From positions 339,178-402,213 of the forward strand of contig MJCC01000014.1 in the NCBI GenBank assembly GCA_001766655.1: a stretch of DNA of 63,036 nt, written 5' to 3'. Made by a program: the position numbers and the translations under genes. Numbering within the stretch: the first letter of the stretch is position 1; the number at the start of each line of letters is the position of its first letter. This document shows positions 9,550 through 18,981 of the stretch, one piece after another. Below the pieces are notes generated by a model. The model was not told the DNA's origin. It ran no database searches and saw only the letters and a program-made list of their open reading frames with translations. This DNA comes from Phytomonas francai. Taxonomy: Eukaryota; Euglenozoa; Kinetoplastea; Trypanosomatida; Trypanosomatidae.

Positions 9550-10343
9550 TCATTCCAAAGGCTGTGGCAGGAGACCTACAACTTTGCGCTTATGAGTGCG
9601 GCACTCTACACACACCGCCGTATACATACCTGTTAAAAGCAAGAGCGACCAAACCGAAGACGTTACGTAGAAGCTCACATAGCTAAACATGTTGAAGAAT
9701 GATAATAATAAAAGATGCAGGAGCCACTGAGAAAGCTCAAACAGGATACTTGTCGGCAACCGCATCGGCCCTAAACAGGCTACGAAGCGGTAGGGCATCC
9801 CGTCCTTTCCACCCGGCGGGGGAACTCCTCGCAAGCCCCTCCACAGCGGCTGGGGCGAGCCCCGCAAGGGACGGGATCGCCTCCCGCGACCTTCCCCGGG
9901 AGCCGAAAGAGAAAAAACACCACCAGCGCGTCGTGAAAGTAGGGGTAGTCGAGAAAGGAGTCGTGGAAGCCTTGCATGGGGTAGGCGACGTACTTATGGG
10001 TGATGGTGACCACCAGAGGAATGATGTAAACCCACACCAGGATGCCAGGCATGTACCCCGGTTGGATGCCCTCCTCCACGAGGCTGCCTGTGCTCTGGGA
10101 CGAACTCGCTTGACGTCTCCCGCGCCCCTCTTGTAGGGATGTCCATTTTCGGCATGGACCCCTTCAACAGCACCGCATCCATCCCACCCCCGCGACGGGG
10201 AAGGAATCCCCATCAAGGGGAGGTGACCCTATATCAAAGGGGGAATTCGAAATGTCAAAATGCACAACTGATATGAGGCGGACAAGAAGTAATGTGAATA
10301 TGCCCTTAGCAAAATATGCCCAGCTCGAGAGGTCGTCGTTCAT
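9550..10343 (-). CDS. Multi-span membrane protein, interrupted by at least one intron
   Basis: No single frame covers this gene, but hydrophobic segments in successive frames read as one membrane protein. A first exon can start at the ATG at 10343 (MNDDLSSWAYFAKGIFTLLL) and meets a stop at about 10165. A second part, open from about 10163 to 9891, encodes ILVWVYIIPLVVTITHKYVA and ALVVFFLFRLPGK. The third part, 9804 to 9550, encodes DGMPYRFVACLGPMRLP followed by long hydrophobic stretches (SQWLLHLLLLSFFNMF, SSVWSLLLLTGMYTAV). Parts two and three join in frame by removing 86 bp. The junction between parts one and two is unresolved, so the N-terminus may instead be the ATG at 10052. I do not recognise the family. 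Confidence 0.5.
9805..9890 (-). other. Candidate 86-bp GT-AG intron
   Basis: On the minus strand the segment begins GTCGCG and ends GGAAAG. Removing it joins LPGK to DGMPYRFVACL in frame at phase 0. Without removal the upstream frame runs into a stop near 9776. The length and splice boundaries are inferred from frame continuity alone. Confidence 0.5.
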
Positions 10344-11140
10344 CGCGCCCGTTGGTGACGCATGTGAGTTGAATCCTATGAATAAACACAGAAGGGTCAG
10401 AATAAGGATAAAAAATGAGCAAAACTAGAGGGGCACAAAGCAAAAAGGAGGAATCATCTTGTTGCGACAATTCTGTAAAAATCAGTAGAGGGCACACGCA
10501 CCCAGGAAGAGTTACATTCTAAGTGGTTGGGAAGGAATGCATCGGAATGCATCAGCCACTAACCTTAATTTTACGTTTCAGTTTTCTCTAAATATGGTAT
10601 CCTTAAAAATGCACATTCATTCTTGTTTCATACTTTAAAAAAAATCATATTCTGTTGGAGTCATCAAACAACTGATCTCTATAATGAAACAATAAAGTAG
10701 ATACTCACAACAATCTTGTATACCGCGCAAAGACATCTAATACAAATTTATAAATTAACCCGTTACCACTTCCATTTTTATTTTATCTCTAGATTCATTT
10801 ATCAGGTATAAATGTTCTTAAAAATTCCGTTGCGTACAATTTTTATTTTGACATGTAGACTCTATACGTACTTCAGGAAGAGAAATATAGCAGTATCACT
10901 ATACAGGAATAATAGTAACAAGAAGGGCAATAAAGGAAAGAGGCATTACTTTTACCGTACACACCACCCCAGATTCATCGCTGGGTGGACGTAAAAGTCT
11001 AAACGACCATTGTTTCTTTTTACACCATCTCAAGATGGGGGGCGGGCAAGTTGTTGGGGTTGTTTTGGTTTCTGCTACCTCAAGGGGCCTCCGTCTCTCT
11101 ACTGCCCCCCTTCCCGTAGGACGCCATCTCCGGACTCCCT
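10344..11140. other. AT-rich intergenic spacer
   Basis: About 800 bp between the five-span membrane protein gene and the intron-containing gene. Short ORFs on both strands lack ATG starts or look random (10306-10497 minus, 10812-10994 plus). No RNA gene recognised. Confidence 0.6.
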
Positions 11141-12274
11141 CTAGTCGTGCACGCCTTGCGCGATACTAACGGCGATGAATCCGGAGACCACCGCGAGCCC
11201 CATCCCGGCCTGGATCCGCACCCCGGGCACCAACGCGCACTCCAGCAAAAGGACGAGAAAACAGCCGAGGGCGAGCGCGCCTTTGCTCCGCGACCCGCGC
11301 GGGATAAAAGCGCTCGTCAGGAGCCCGAGCCCCGCGGCGAGGAGGAGGACCAACTCCCCTTCGCGCGCCCCCCGCCCGCCCGCAAAGCCCATCGCGCGCG
11401 GCCGCAAAGGACGCTGAAGCCGCCGCCGCGCGAGCTCGAGGAAGGTCTCCCCGTCGATGGCGTGGGACTCGTTCGAAAAGCCAAAAGCGGGCAGCGCGCA
11501 GAGGCCGAGGAGGAGGACGACAAACGCGCAGAGGCTCGTCCAGAGCGCGGCCTGGCCGCGCCGGCGGACTTCCGCGAGGAGCCCGGGCCGGTGGGCCGCG
11601 TACCAGTCGTGAAAGGCGGGCCGCGCGAAGAGGGCGTCGAGCTCGCGCGCGGTGATCGCGGTCCGCGCGTAGGCCTCGTCGGGCGCGCCCTCCGCCCCCT
11701 TTTCCCCCTCCCCCGTAATAGCGGAAGGCGTCGCGTCCTCGCCAGCGGCCCCCGCTCGTCCCCGCCACCGTGGGAGGGAAAAGCGGGACGGCGACGCCGT
11801 TTTAGACCCGCCTTTCCGAGGTCCCGATCCCTCCTCCGAGGTGCTGTGGACTTGGGGGGTTTTCTCCATAGGAAGGGTGGGGCTTGGGGAGGCCGCTTCC
11901 TCGCCGCTCCGGCGCGCGGACCTCCTCGCGCGGCTCCCCGTTGACCTCCTCGCGGAGGCCGGCGTGAAAAAGTCCTCCGCGGCGGCCACGGACTCCCGCG
12001 TCGGCGTGAGGGCCACGCTGGCGATCGAATCGCACCGATTTCGGTTTAGCAATAGCGCCCTTCTACACTTGGTGTTGATCTGCTTGAAAAGATAGCGCCA
12101 GCAGGTCCGGATGCGATCGGGGATCGACGAAAATGCACGCAAAGCCGCGCAGCCGAAGCCGTTTCCATCGATTTTTAGTTCTGGCTCGATGATGAAGACA
12201 TAGAAGGGGGCTACGATGGATGCAATAAGGGCCGCGTACACGGCAGCCGTTGGGTCGAGGAGTTGGGTGTGCAT
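11141..12274 (-). CDS. Unrecognised membrane protein, about five transmembrane segments
   Basis: The protein is 377 residues from the ATG at 12274 (MHTQLLDPTAAVYAALIASI). One hydrophobic segment lies near the N-terminus. A long disordered basic and Ser/Pro-rich region follows (about residues 75-215). Four hydrophobic segments close the protein: around LWTSLCAFVVLLLGLCALPA, ELVLLLAAGLGLLTSAF, GCFLVLLLECALVPG and GLAVVSGFIAVSI. The TM-free middle contains a short folded-looking stretch (ITARELDALFARPAFHDWYA). The longer reading from 12307 would start with TTG, so I rejected it. The C-terminal two thirds is extremely GC-rich compared with the 5' end. No family recognised. Confidence 0.6.
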   Translation of the reverse strand: MHTQLLDPTAAVYAALIASIVAPFYVFIIEPELKIDGNGFGCAALRAFSSIPDRIRTCWRYLFKQINTKCRRALLLNRNRCDSIASVALTPTRESVAAAEDFFTPASARRSTGSRARRSARRSGEEAASPSPTLPMEKTPQVHSTSEEGSGPRKGGSKTASPSRFSLPRWRGRAGAAGEDATPSAITGEGEKGAEGAPDEAYARTAITARELDALFARPAFHDWYAAHRPGLLAEVRRRGQAALWTSLCAFVVLLLGLCALPAFGFSNESHAIDGETFLELARRRLQRPLRPRAMGFAGGRGAREGELVLLLAAGLGLLTSAFIPRGSRSKGALALGCFLVLLLECALVPGVRIQAGMGLAVVSGFIAVSIAQGVHD

Positions 12275-12652
12275 GAGCGGACTAGAGAAGGCGCTTCCAG
12301 GGGGCAAGGTATCCGCTTACACACACAGGAAGAAAAGGCGTGAAAATTGATGAGGATGTGTATACCCTCACAGTTCTTTCTTACTTATTTGAAGCGTGGA
12401 GGTGGGGCTGCTTTCAGTTGTGGTGAGTCCCTTTTCGCAGCAAAAGGCAGTAACATAACAAAAATATACAATAACGGGAATAAAGAAATGCCCAGTGTTG
12501 AGTATACCAAACGAACCTTTAGTACCACAAAGTCCTCTTGACATGATTTTGATTTTTTTTTTAAAGATTCGAATTCTAATTAGTCTATTTTCCGTAGCAT
12601 TTTCGTGTAAAAAAAAAAATTGAGCTAAAATTACAAATTTATATTCATGCAA
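12275..12652. other. Intergenic spacer
   Basis: Spacer downstream of the aminotransferase gene; holds an A-run near 12609-12619 on the plus strand. No gene seen. Confidence 0.6.
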
Positions 12653-13876
12653 TTACTCCTCCAGTGTAACAGCTTCATGAATTGCCTCTGCCAGGAGTTT
12701 TGCCGTTTTCTCAGTTAGGCCCGCCATGTTAGCACGTCCTGTATGCGTAATGAAGACATTGCGAGAGATGCAGTGATCACACTGCTTTTTCGTGAGGCCC
12801 AGGTAGGAGAACATGCCAATTTGTTTGAGAACATGCTCCCACGTGCCGGGGGTCTTGAGCTCTTTCAGGTAATCGACGAGAAGCTGCCGCATGCTCTTAA
12901 TCCTCGCGGAAACGACCTTGATTTCCTCCTCCCACTCCTTTCGGAGCGTTTCGTTTGTCAGGACAAGTTGCACAAGCCGGGCGCCGTGGATCGGCGGCGT
13001 GGTATAGCACCGCCGAATCATGAACTCCATCTTCCCCTTTACGCAGAACGCACGGGAGTTATCCTTGAGGATGACCGAAAAGGTCCCGATCCTCTCTCCG
13101 TAAAGCCCCATATTCTTCGAAAAGGACTGCGCGCAGACGCTTTGGATGCCCCGGCGGGCGAAAAGCCGGACCGCGAAGGTGTCCTGATCGACGTCGCCAG
13201 TCGCGAAGCCGTGGTAGGCGGTATCGAAGAAGGCCAGGTGCCCCTTCTCGACGAAGACCTCCGCGAGGGACTCCCATTGCTCCGGTGTAGGGTCGAGCCC
13301 GGTCGGATTATGCGCGCAGGCCTGCAGGACAATCACGGAGCCCGCCGGGGCCTCCGCGATGTCCGCCTTCATGCCTTCGAAGTCGAGCTGGATCGCGTGA
13401 GGGGAGAGGTAGCGATAGGTCCGCGCCGGCCAGTCTAAAAAATCGAAAATGGCGGGGTGATTCGGCCAGGTCAGCGAGGGTACGTAGGCGGTGGTCGTGG
13501 ACTTGTCGAGGATGTTCGCGAGGAGTTGGACTCCGAGGAAGACCGCGCCGGTCCCGCCGACTGTCTGCACCGCCACAATATTCTCCCGCGGGACGGTGCC
13601 CGCGTACAAAAGCTCGACCGCGGCGTCGATAAATTCGTCATTTCCCAACATCGGGAGGTACTCGTGGTCGAGGTTTTGATCGATCAGAATCTTCTCGGCC
13701 TTGCGGATGACCTGGAAGGTGTAGGGCAGGCCCTCTGAGTCGCGGTAGGCCCCAATAACGAGATTCGCCTTGGGCCCCTTCTCGGCCCTCGCGATCCTGT
13801 CGAGCGACATGATCGGATCGTTAGGGGGATCCTCAACCTTCGCCCAAATATCCGGAACAACGGCATCAAAAGACAT
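12653..13876 (-). CDS. GOT1: Aspartate aminotransferase, cytosolic type
   Basis: The 407-residue length and motifs fit a class I PLP-dependent aspartate aminotransferase, which interconverts aspartate plus 2-oxoglutarate and oxaloacetate plus glutamate. Visible landmarks are the N-terminal LVIGAYRDSEGLPY block, GGTGA at 108-111, HNPTG with Asn190, Asp218 and Tyr221 in AFFDTAYHGF, the Schiff-base Lys254 in SFSKNMGLYGERIG with Arg262, and substrate-binding Arg381 in TGRANMAGL. There is no presequence, so a cytosolic enzyme is likely. The ATG at 13876 follows a coding-strand T-rich tract ending in AAAG and a short A-run. The gene is complete with no odd residues. Confidence 0.96.
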   Translation of the reverse strand: MSFDAVVPDIWAKVEDPPNDPIMSLDRIARAEKGPKANLVIGAYRDSEGLPYTFQVIRKAEKILIDQNLDHEYLPMLGNDEFIDAAVELLYAGTVPRENIVAVQTVGGTGAVFLGVQLLANILDKSTTTAYVPSLTWPNHPAIFDFLDWPARTYRYLSPHAIQLDFEGMKADIAEAPAGSVIVLQACAHNPTGLDPTPEQWESLAEVFVEKGHLAFFDTAYHGFATGDVDQDTFAVRLFARRGIQSVCAQSFSKNMGLYGERIGTFSVILKDNSRAFCVKGKMEFMIRRCYTTPPIHGARLVQLVLTNETLRKEWEEEIKVVSARIKSMRQLLVDYLKELKTPGTWEHVLKQIGMFSYLGLTKKQCDHCISRNVFITHTGRANMAGLTEKTAKLLAEAIHEAVTLEE

Positions 13877-14298
13877 TTTTTTCGCTTTAAAAAGAAAAAA
13901 AGGAAAGCTTATAATTTGTCAATTTTTACGAAGTCTTGAAAATTTTTGGATAAAAGACAGAATAATGGTGAATATTTTTAAGAGAAGGTGAAAGCATTAC
14001 AAGGAGGATGGGAATCGTAAGGATGCTGTTTAGGCTCAGGAAGAGCGCAAAGAAGCTGCAGGGGTGTGGTAACGTGCATAATATGGACCAGAATAAGGTT
14101 CGTTTATTCGCTTCATTTACCACATCGCAAATAGCTCGCCCCATTCTTCTTATTCGCTTGCTATTTCCACACAAAGCAGTATAGTGGGAATATATATGCA
14201 TATATTCGGAATTATGCCCGAGAAAAAGCAAAGTTTAAAAAACTGAAAGGGATCCCCCCTTTCCCTTTTCCTCCTCAGACTTGATAAGGCCCTGCGAG
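13877..14298. other. Intergenic spacer
   Basis: Spacer between the 779-residue gene and the aminotransferase gene. The aminotransferase 5' leader contains a T-tract ending AAAG immediately upstream of an A-run and the ATG. No gene seen. Confidence 0.6.
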
Positions 14299-16638
14299 TT
14301 ACGCATCCAACTGCTTGAGCACCTCGTCTAGGTACTCCTTTTTGTTCTCGGCGGGGGCGATGGCGCCCCAGTGGACCATCGCGTCGAGGTTCCGACTCAT
14401 CCAGGTGAGCTCCTCGAGCCGGCGGGAGGTTCCCATCCCGGGCTCCCCCGCCCCGCCTTTCTCGGCGCCGAGGGTGAAGGAAAGGAGCCCGGGCCCCTCC
14501 CCCTCCTCCTCCTCGTGCTCCTCTGCGAGGGCGAAGGAGGGCAGCCGATCGCCCCCCATCCGCCCCCGCTCCGGAAAGACCACAGAGGAGGAGGAGGGGG
14601 AAAAGGCCCCGTTCGCGGGGTAGAGGAGGTGCCGGAGGGCCCCTTCCTCGACGCCGGGCCTCTCCTCGCTCCCCCACGAGGCTCCTTTTTTGTCGTTTCC
14701 CCTCCCCCTTTCGCGCTCCTTCGCCTTCCCTGCGGGGTGGGGGGGGTCGGCGAGGAACCACCCCTGCTCGACCGGATCCCGCGGCCGGAAGGCGAGCGCC
14801 CGCATCACCGACGACAGCCGCGGCCCCGCCCCCCACTTTCGCGAAAGCCCCGCCGCGTCGTCGGCGGCCCTTTTTTCGTCCGTTTTCTTTTCCGCCTCGC
14901 CGCGCGGGCTGCGGGGCTCGACGCGATCGGGGGCCGAAAGACCCTCCTCCGAAAGCGAACGCGCGCGGCCGCACACGCCGAGGATCGCCCTCCGAAAGGC
15001 CGCATCGAAGCCGACCGGGGCGACCTCGGCCCTTTCCTCGCCTTTCCGCCGGAGTTTTCTCGCCCACGCCCGCCACCCGAGCCCGCCGGGCTGGTTTAAA
15101 AGATACTGCAGTGGCGGCCTTTCTTTATTTCCCGAGAGGGGGGCCGACGCATTCGCGGATGGGCTTTCGGGGAGGCTCCGCGAGATCGCGTCGATCACGC
15201 ACTCCGGGGAGTAATATGCCTTGTGGGCCGCGTGGTATTCCTCCTGTTTTTGTTTGACCTCGGCAAGCCGCCGGTGTATTTCCTCCTCGGGCGTCCTCGA
15301 CGGGCCGTCGTCGATATTACGCGGAGGATCCTTCGGGTTACGATGACTTTCGGCGATTGGGGTGTTCGGTGGTGAGGGCGCGAAGTGGACTATTCTGGAG
15401 GACGACAGAAGAGCAGGGGGAGGGGGGAGATTAAACCTCACCTTCGCCCCCTCCCCATCCCCCCTAGCTTCACGCATTTCCAATTCACTCGAGCGCGGGA
15501 GACTACCGACAAGCCCCTTCTCTTTTTTTTTTGCGTCGTTTTCCCCCGCCATATTTTGCGTATTCGGCAAGGAGCTCGCCGAATGCGAGGGCGCGGCAAA
15601 CTTCGGCAGAGCTAAACGAACACTTTGCGTAGAGGCAGATGACAAATGGCTTTCTCCCGCGAGTGTAGAGTTTAGACTCAGCGTTTTCACGCGAATCCCC
15701 ACGCGGGGGATAGTGCGCACCTGCGTCGGTAAAGCTTTCATCGCTGGTTGGATGCTATCCGTCTTGTTTGCCCTCTCCACCTCAACGGGAATATTATTGG
15801 AATGATTCAGAGAAAAGGAGGGTATGGAACTCACCAGTGAGGGATTCCCTTCATTAGCAGAGGGCAGCTCCTGCAGGCAAGCCTCGTTCTTGGATGTTGA
15901 CAATCCAACAAGATTTGCTTTAGCACTGTATCCGTCATTTTCCCCTATGCGAGTCTCTTCGGAATCACCAATTTTGTCAAAATCACCTTTGGGTAAGTTT
16001 AGCGTTTCAACCTCGCACGACACAGAGGAGAGAGGTAGATCGGGCTTGCATTGAAGTAATTCAATATTTACTTTCTCTTCCTCCTCTTCCTCTTCCTTGC
16101 CATGCCTATCCTCCGGGGTTTCCTTTCCATTCAATCCGTTTCCATAGGTTAAGGTATTTACCACCACATTTTCATTTATCGCTGAAGTGATTAAACTATT
16201 CCCAGACAAAGAATTCCTACTTGTAATGGAAATCGACCCTTCTTTGGCAGGCCTTATCATCGAGGATTTACTTTCTACATTTTCTACCAAAGCTGTCTGA
16301 ATCTCAGACTCTTCTGTGGAGATTCGCGGCCTAAGTACTTCAATGGGAGCAGGTATTACGTCAGAGATAGAATCATTCGCAGCGTTCATCGAGTTGAAGG
16401 AGGGCGTGGTTGATGAAGAGCAGATAGGAGGGTAGGCTATACCGCCAAAGAAGGGAGGATCTCTTACTAAAACGCCACCATTCCCGTTTTTTGAGACGTA
16501 TTCTTGACTAGAATGCGTCTTTTCATCTTTACTATCTGACCCTTCTTCAAGTGAACTCTCACTAGCGTTTGCCGCATCACGAGGCTCTAAATTGACCTCT
16601 TTGATGCCGCTAGATTCAGATGATGCCTCTTTCTCCAT
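14299..16638 (-). CDS. Unrecognised, largely disordered 779-residue protein
   Basis: No domain is recognised. The first 400 residues are Ser/Asn/Glu-rich with a poly-Glu stretch and come from AT-rich DNA. The last 350 residues come from very GC-rich DNA, are Arg/Gly/Pro-rich, and contain a short helical block (IHRRLAEVKQKQEEYHAAHK) and a C-terminal helix ending EYLDEVLKQLDA. That helix, RRLEELTWMSRNLDAMVHWG to the end, is the most fold-like part. The first 20 residues (MEKEASSESSG and onward) and the 5' flank are nearly identical to those of the small gene at 17944-18189, one boundary of a tandem duplication. The ATG at 16638 is supported by that shared start. Confidence 0.6.
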   Translation of the reverse strand: MEKEASSESSGIKEVNLEPRDAANASESSLEEGSDSKDEKTHSSQEYVSKNGNGGVLVRDPPFFGGIAYPPICSSSTTPSFNSMNAANDSISDVIPAPIEVLRPRISTEESEIQTALVENVESKSSMIRPAKEGSISITSRNSLSGNSLITSAINENVVVNTLTYGNGLNGKETPEDRHGKEEEEEEEKVNIELLQCKPDLPLSSVSCEVETLNLPKGDFDKIGDSEETRIGENDGYSAKANLVGLSTSKNEACLQELPSANEGNPSLVSSIPSFSLNHSNNIPVEVERANKTDSIQPAMKALPTQVRTIPRVGIRVKTLSLNSTLAGESHLSSASTQSVRLALPKFAAPSHSASSLPNTQNMAGENDAKKKEKGLVGSLPRSSELEMREARGDGEGAKVRFNLPPPPALLSSSRIVHFAPSPPNTPIAESHRNPKDPPRNIDDGPSRTPEEEIHRRLAEVKQKQEEYHAAHKAYYSPECVIDAISRSLPESPSANASAPLSGNKERPPLQYLLNQPGGLGWRAWARKLRRKGEERAEVAPVGFDAAFRRAILGVCGRARSLSEEGLSAPDRVEPRSPRGEAEKKTDEKRAADDAAGLSRKWGAGPRLSSVMRALAFRPRDPVEQGWFLADPPHPAGKAKERERGRGNDKKGASWGSEERPGVEEGALRHLLYPANGAFSPSSSSVVFPERGRMGGDRLPSFALAEEHEEEEGEGPGLLSFTLGAEKGGAGEPGMGTSRRLEELTWMSRNLDAMVHWGAIAPAENKKEYLDEVLKQLDA

Positions 16639-16727
16639 TTTTTCTATATTTCGTATAGCTGTTTGCTATCAATCCACACTGCTAATGAAATGTTTTCAGT
16701 AGAGCTAGAATGTTTGGGCGTAATATT
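16581..16727. repeat. Duplication block 1, copy A (5' end of the 779-residue gene plus leader)
   Basis: These 147 bp match 18132-18277 with only a few substitutions and one T difference in a T-run. The block covers codons 1 to about 19 and about 90 bp upstream of the ATG. Confidence 0.92.
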
Positions 16728-17943
16728 TTTAGTAAGTTATACTAAAAAATACACTTTCTCCCGCAAAAAAAAACACTGGTGGACCGAAGAAAAATGAAGC
16801 AAGAATACTGCGAAAAAAGCATTTTTCAAGCAAAAAAATAATAAGGGGTATCAAGTATCAGGTAGAAGCTGTGTTTCTTTTTCGTGTTCATACAAGAATA
16901 TAATAATAATAAAATGGAAACAAAGGAATATAGACGAAGGTTGTGCAGTGACCTTGTAGAAGCATTGATTTTTTTTCCTAGATAAACAAAGAGCGCTTAG
17001 ATGAGGGCGTCTTACACATGAATTAAGCATTTCACTTTTTCGGAACTTAATACCCATTTTTCGTAAAGATAATCAATACGATTCCCCTTTATATGCACAC
17101 GTGTAGGAGTAAAAAGGATAAAAGTGCACTAAGGTATTAGTAAGGGGGTATTATGTCTCCTTTTACAGCAAAAATGTAATTAATCTATGACTAAATTGTG
17201 TTTTTTAGTTTTTCCCTTTGCCTCATGCCCATGGAGTGGTAGAATAATTAAAACCAAGAAGAGTATTGGCCTTTTACACGCCTCTTTATAGTACTGAATT
17301 TGTAAAAAAAGCAAAAAAAAGAAAGCAAATAAGCAATTTCATAGATCCTTTTCCCATTGTTAGGTGAAACTTTTCCTCCTGTTATAATCCTTTTTCTTAC
17401 CCTCCCCATACTCCTGATTTTTTACTGTGCTAATGTAGGATCAGTCGTCTGTATAATTTTTGGAAGCTGAGCTCCTACTCCCGTATAAGCCTTGCTCTAC
17501 AGGAAGGGAAAAGTGCACACATTGCTATATAGGGATATATATAATTCACTTCAATAACGAGGGAGCTAATCGTCGACCCTTTCTAAGGTACGGCGCAGGA
17601 CCTCCCCAACCTTCACTTTGCTACCATGGCGAGGAAAAGAAGAAGGGGGAGGGTCAGGGCGGTACATCGTGGTTTGTACCGCTGACAGCAAGCCATTCCC
17701 CCCTCCACAACCCCCTCCCTCCCACCCATTATCCACTTTCCACCTCTTTTTCCTGTCTTCAAGTGAATAATCTTGACTGGAGGATCACTGAGATTTCCAT
17801 TAAGAGAGGATTTGAGCAGTTTTTCTCTCGTAAGCATTGTCACCATTTCAACCTACAGCGTAAAGGAACGGAAAAGGGACTTGTTAAGTAATCCTCCTTC
17901 ATTTAAATGATTCTTCTCCGGTCGTTGCCGACGACTACGATGA
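16639..17943. other. Duplicated intergenic region, copy A
   Basis: The spacer holds duplication copy A. About 16728-17333 is diverged from the other copy and longer than it. 17334-17785 is almost identical to it. 17786-17943 is unique. A remnant of the actin-related gene's last eight codons is present at its right part but lacks an open frame upstream. No intact gene seen. Confidence 0.7.
17334..17785. repeat. Duplication block 2, copy A (relic of actin-related gene 3' end)
   Basis: 452 bp, offset by 1196 bp from 18530-18981. I see a single substitution (17610 C versus 18806 T). The right end reproduces the last eight codons (ILQSRLFT plus stop) of the actin-related gene. Confidence 0.95.
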
Positions 17944-18189
17944 TTAAGAAGAGCCAAGGTTATGCTTGATTCTTGCCCATTCCGCTGCTGCTTTAACATC
18001 GTTGATTTCTCCTTCATGTGCGTGCAGAGGAATTCTTACAATATTATCCACCTTCTTTTCTTCTCCCTTTTCTGCGGTGCTACCTTGGGTAATAGATACT
18101 TTGTTAGTTTCTTCCGTATTTGTTTTGTCATGAGGCTCTAGATTGACCTCTTTGGTGCCGCTAGATTCAGATGATGCCTCTTTCTCCAT
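17944..18189 (-). CDS. Small chimeric protein sharing its N-terminus with the 779-residue protein
   Basis: The ATG at 18189 starts an 81-residue protein. Residues 1-19 (MEKEASSESSGTKEVNLEP) differ from the 779-residue protein by one residue, and the leader DNA is shared. The remaining 60 residues are unrelated to it: a Thr/Glu/Lys-rich stretch followed by VDNIVRIPLHAHEGEINDV and a predicted helix KAAAEWARIKHNL. It may be a real short gene made by duplication, with the promoter and start borrowed from its neighbour, or a decaying relic. The clean stop and non-random C-terminus favour a functional reading, but expression is unproven. No family recognised. Confidence 0.5.
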   Translation of the reverse strand: MEKEASSESSGTKEVNLEPHDKTNTEETNKVSITQGSTAEKGEEKKVDNIVRIPLHAHEGEINDVKAAAEWARIKHNLGSS

Positions 18190-18277
18190 TTTTCTATATT
18201 TCGTATAGCTGTTTGCTATCAATCCACACTGCTAATGAAATGTTTTCAGTAGAGCTAGAATGTTTGGGCGTAATATT
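18132..18277. repeat. Duplication block 1, copy B
   Basis: 146-bp partner of 16581-16727, containing the start region and leader of the small chimeric gene. Confidence 0.92.
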
Positions 18278-18954
18278 GTTGGTAATTTGTGAATAGAATA
18301 AAAAAAAAATGATCAAGAGAAAATAAACTACGGATACGAAGAAGAATGAAGCAAGAATAGTACGCAAAGGGAGTTTACTCAATAAAAAAAAGAGACATCA
18401 AAGTGCCAGGTAGAGATTATTTTCGTTCCTAGAATCGATACAATAATCCCCCCATGGGAAAAAAATAGTACAAAAGGGGTTTGTTTCTCTTTATGGTCAA
18501 AGACATAGTCATAAGAAAAAACAAGGAAACAATTTCATAGATCCTTTTCCCATTGTTAGGTGAAACTTTTCCTCCTGTTATAATCCTTTTTCTTACCCTC
18601 CCCATACTCCTGATTTTTTACTGTGCTAATGTAGGATCAGTCGTCTGTATAATTTTTGGAAGCTGAGCTCCTACTCCCGTATAAGCCTTGCTCTACAGGA
18701 AGGGAAAAGTGCACACATTGCTATATAGGGATATATATAATTCACTTCAATAACGAGGGAGCTAATCGTCGACCCTTTCTAAGGTACGGCGCAGGACCTC
18801 CCCAATCTTCACTTTGCTACCATGGCGAGGAAAAGAAGAAGGGGGAGGGTCAGGGCGGTACATCGTGGTTTGTACCGCTGACAGCAAGCCATTCCCCCCT
18901 CCACAACCCCCTCCCTCCCACCCATTATCCACTTTCCACCTCTTTTTCCTGTCT
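18190..18954. other. Duplicated intergenic region, copy B
   Basis: Native spacer downstream of the actin-related gene. 18278-18529 is a shorter, diverged version of 16728-17333; 18530-18954 belongs to the near-identical block. No additional gene seen. Confidence 0.7.
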
Positions 18955-18981
18955 TCAAGTGAATAATCTTGACTGGAGGAT
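18530..18981. repeat. Duplication block 2, copy B
   Basis: 452-bp partner of 17334-17785. It contains the true 3' end of the actin-related gene and its downstream flank. Confidence 0.95.

Noticed and set aside
16581..18981. Mobile element or long terminal repeat
   Set aside because: No inverted termini, integrase or target-site duplication; blocks are pieces of neighbouring genes and their flanks.
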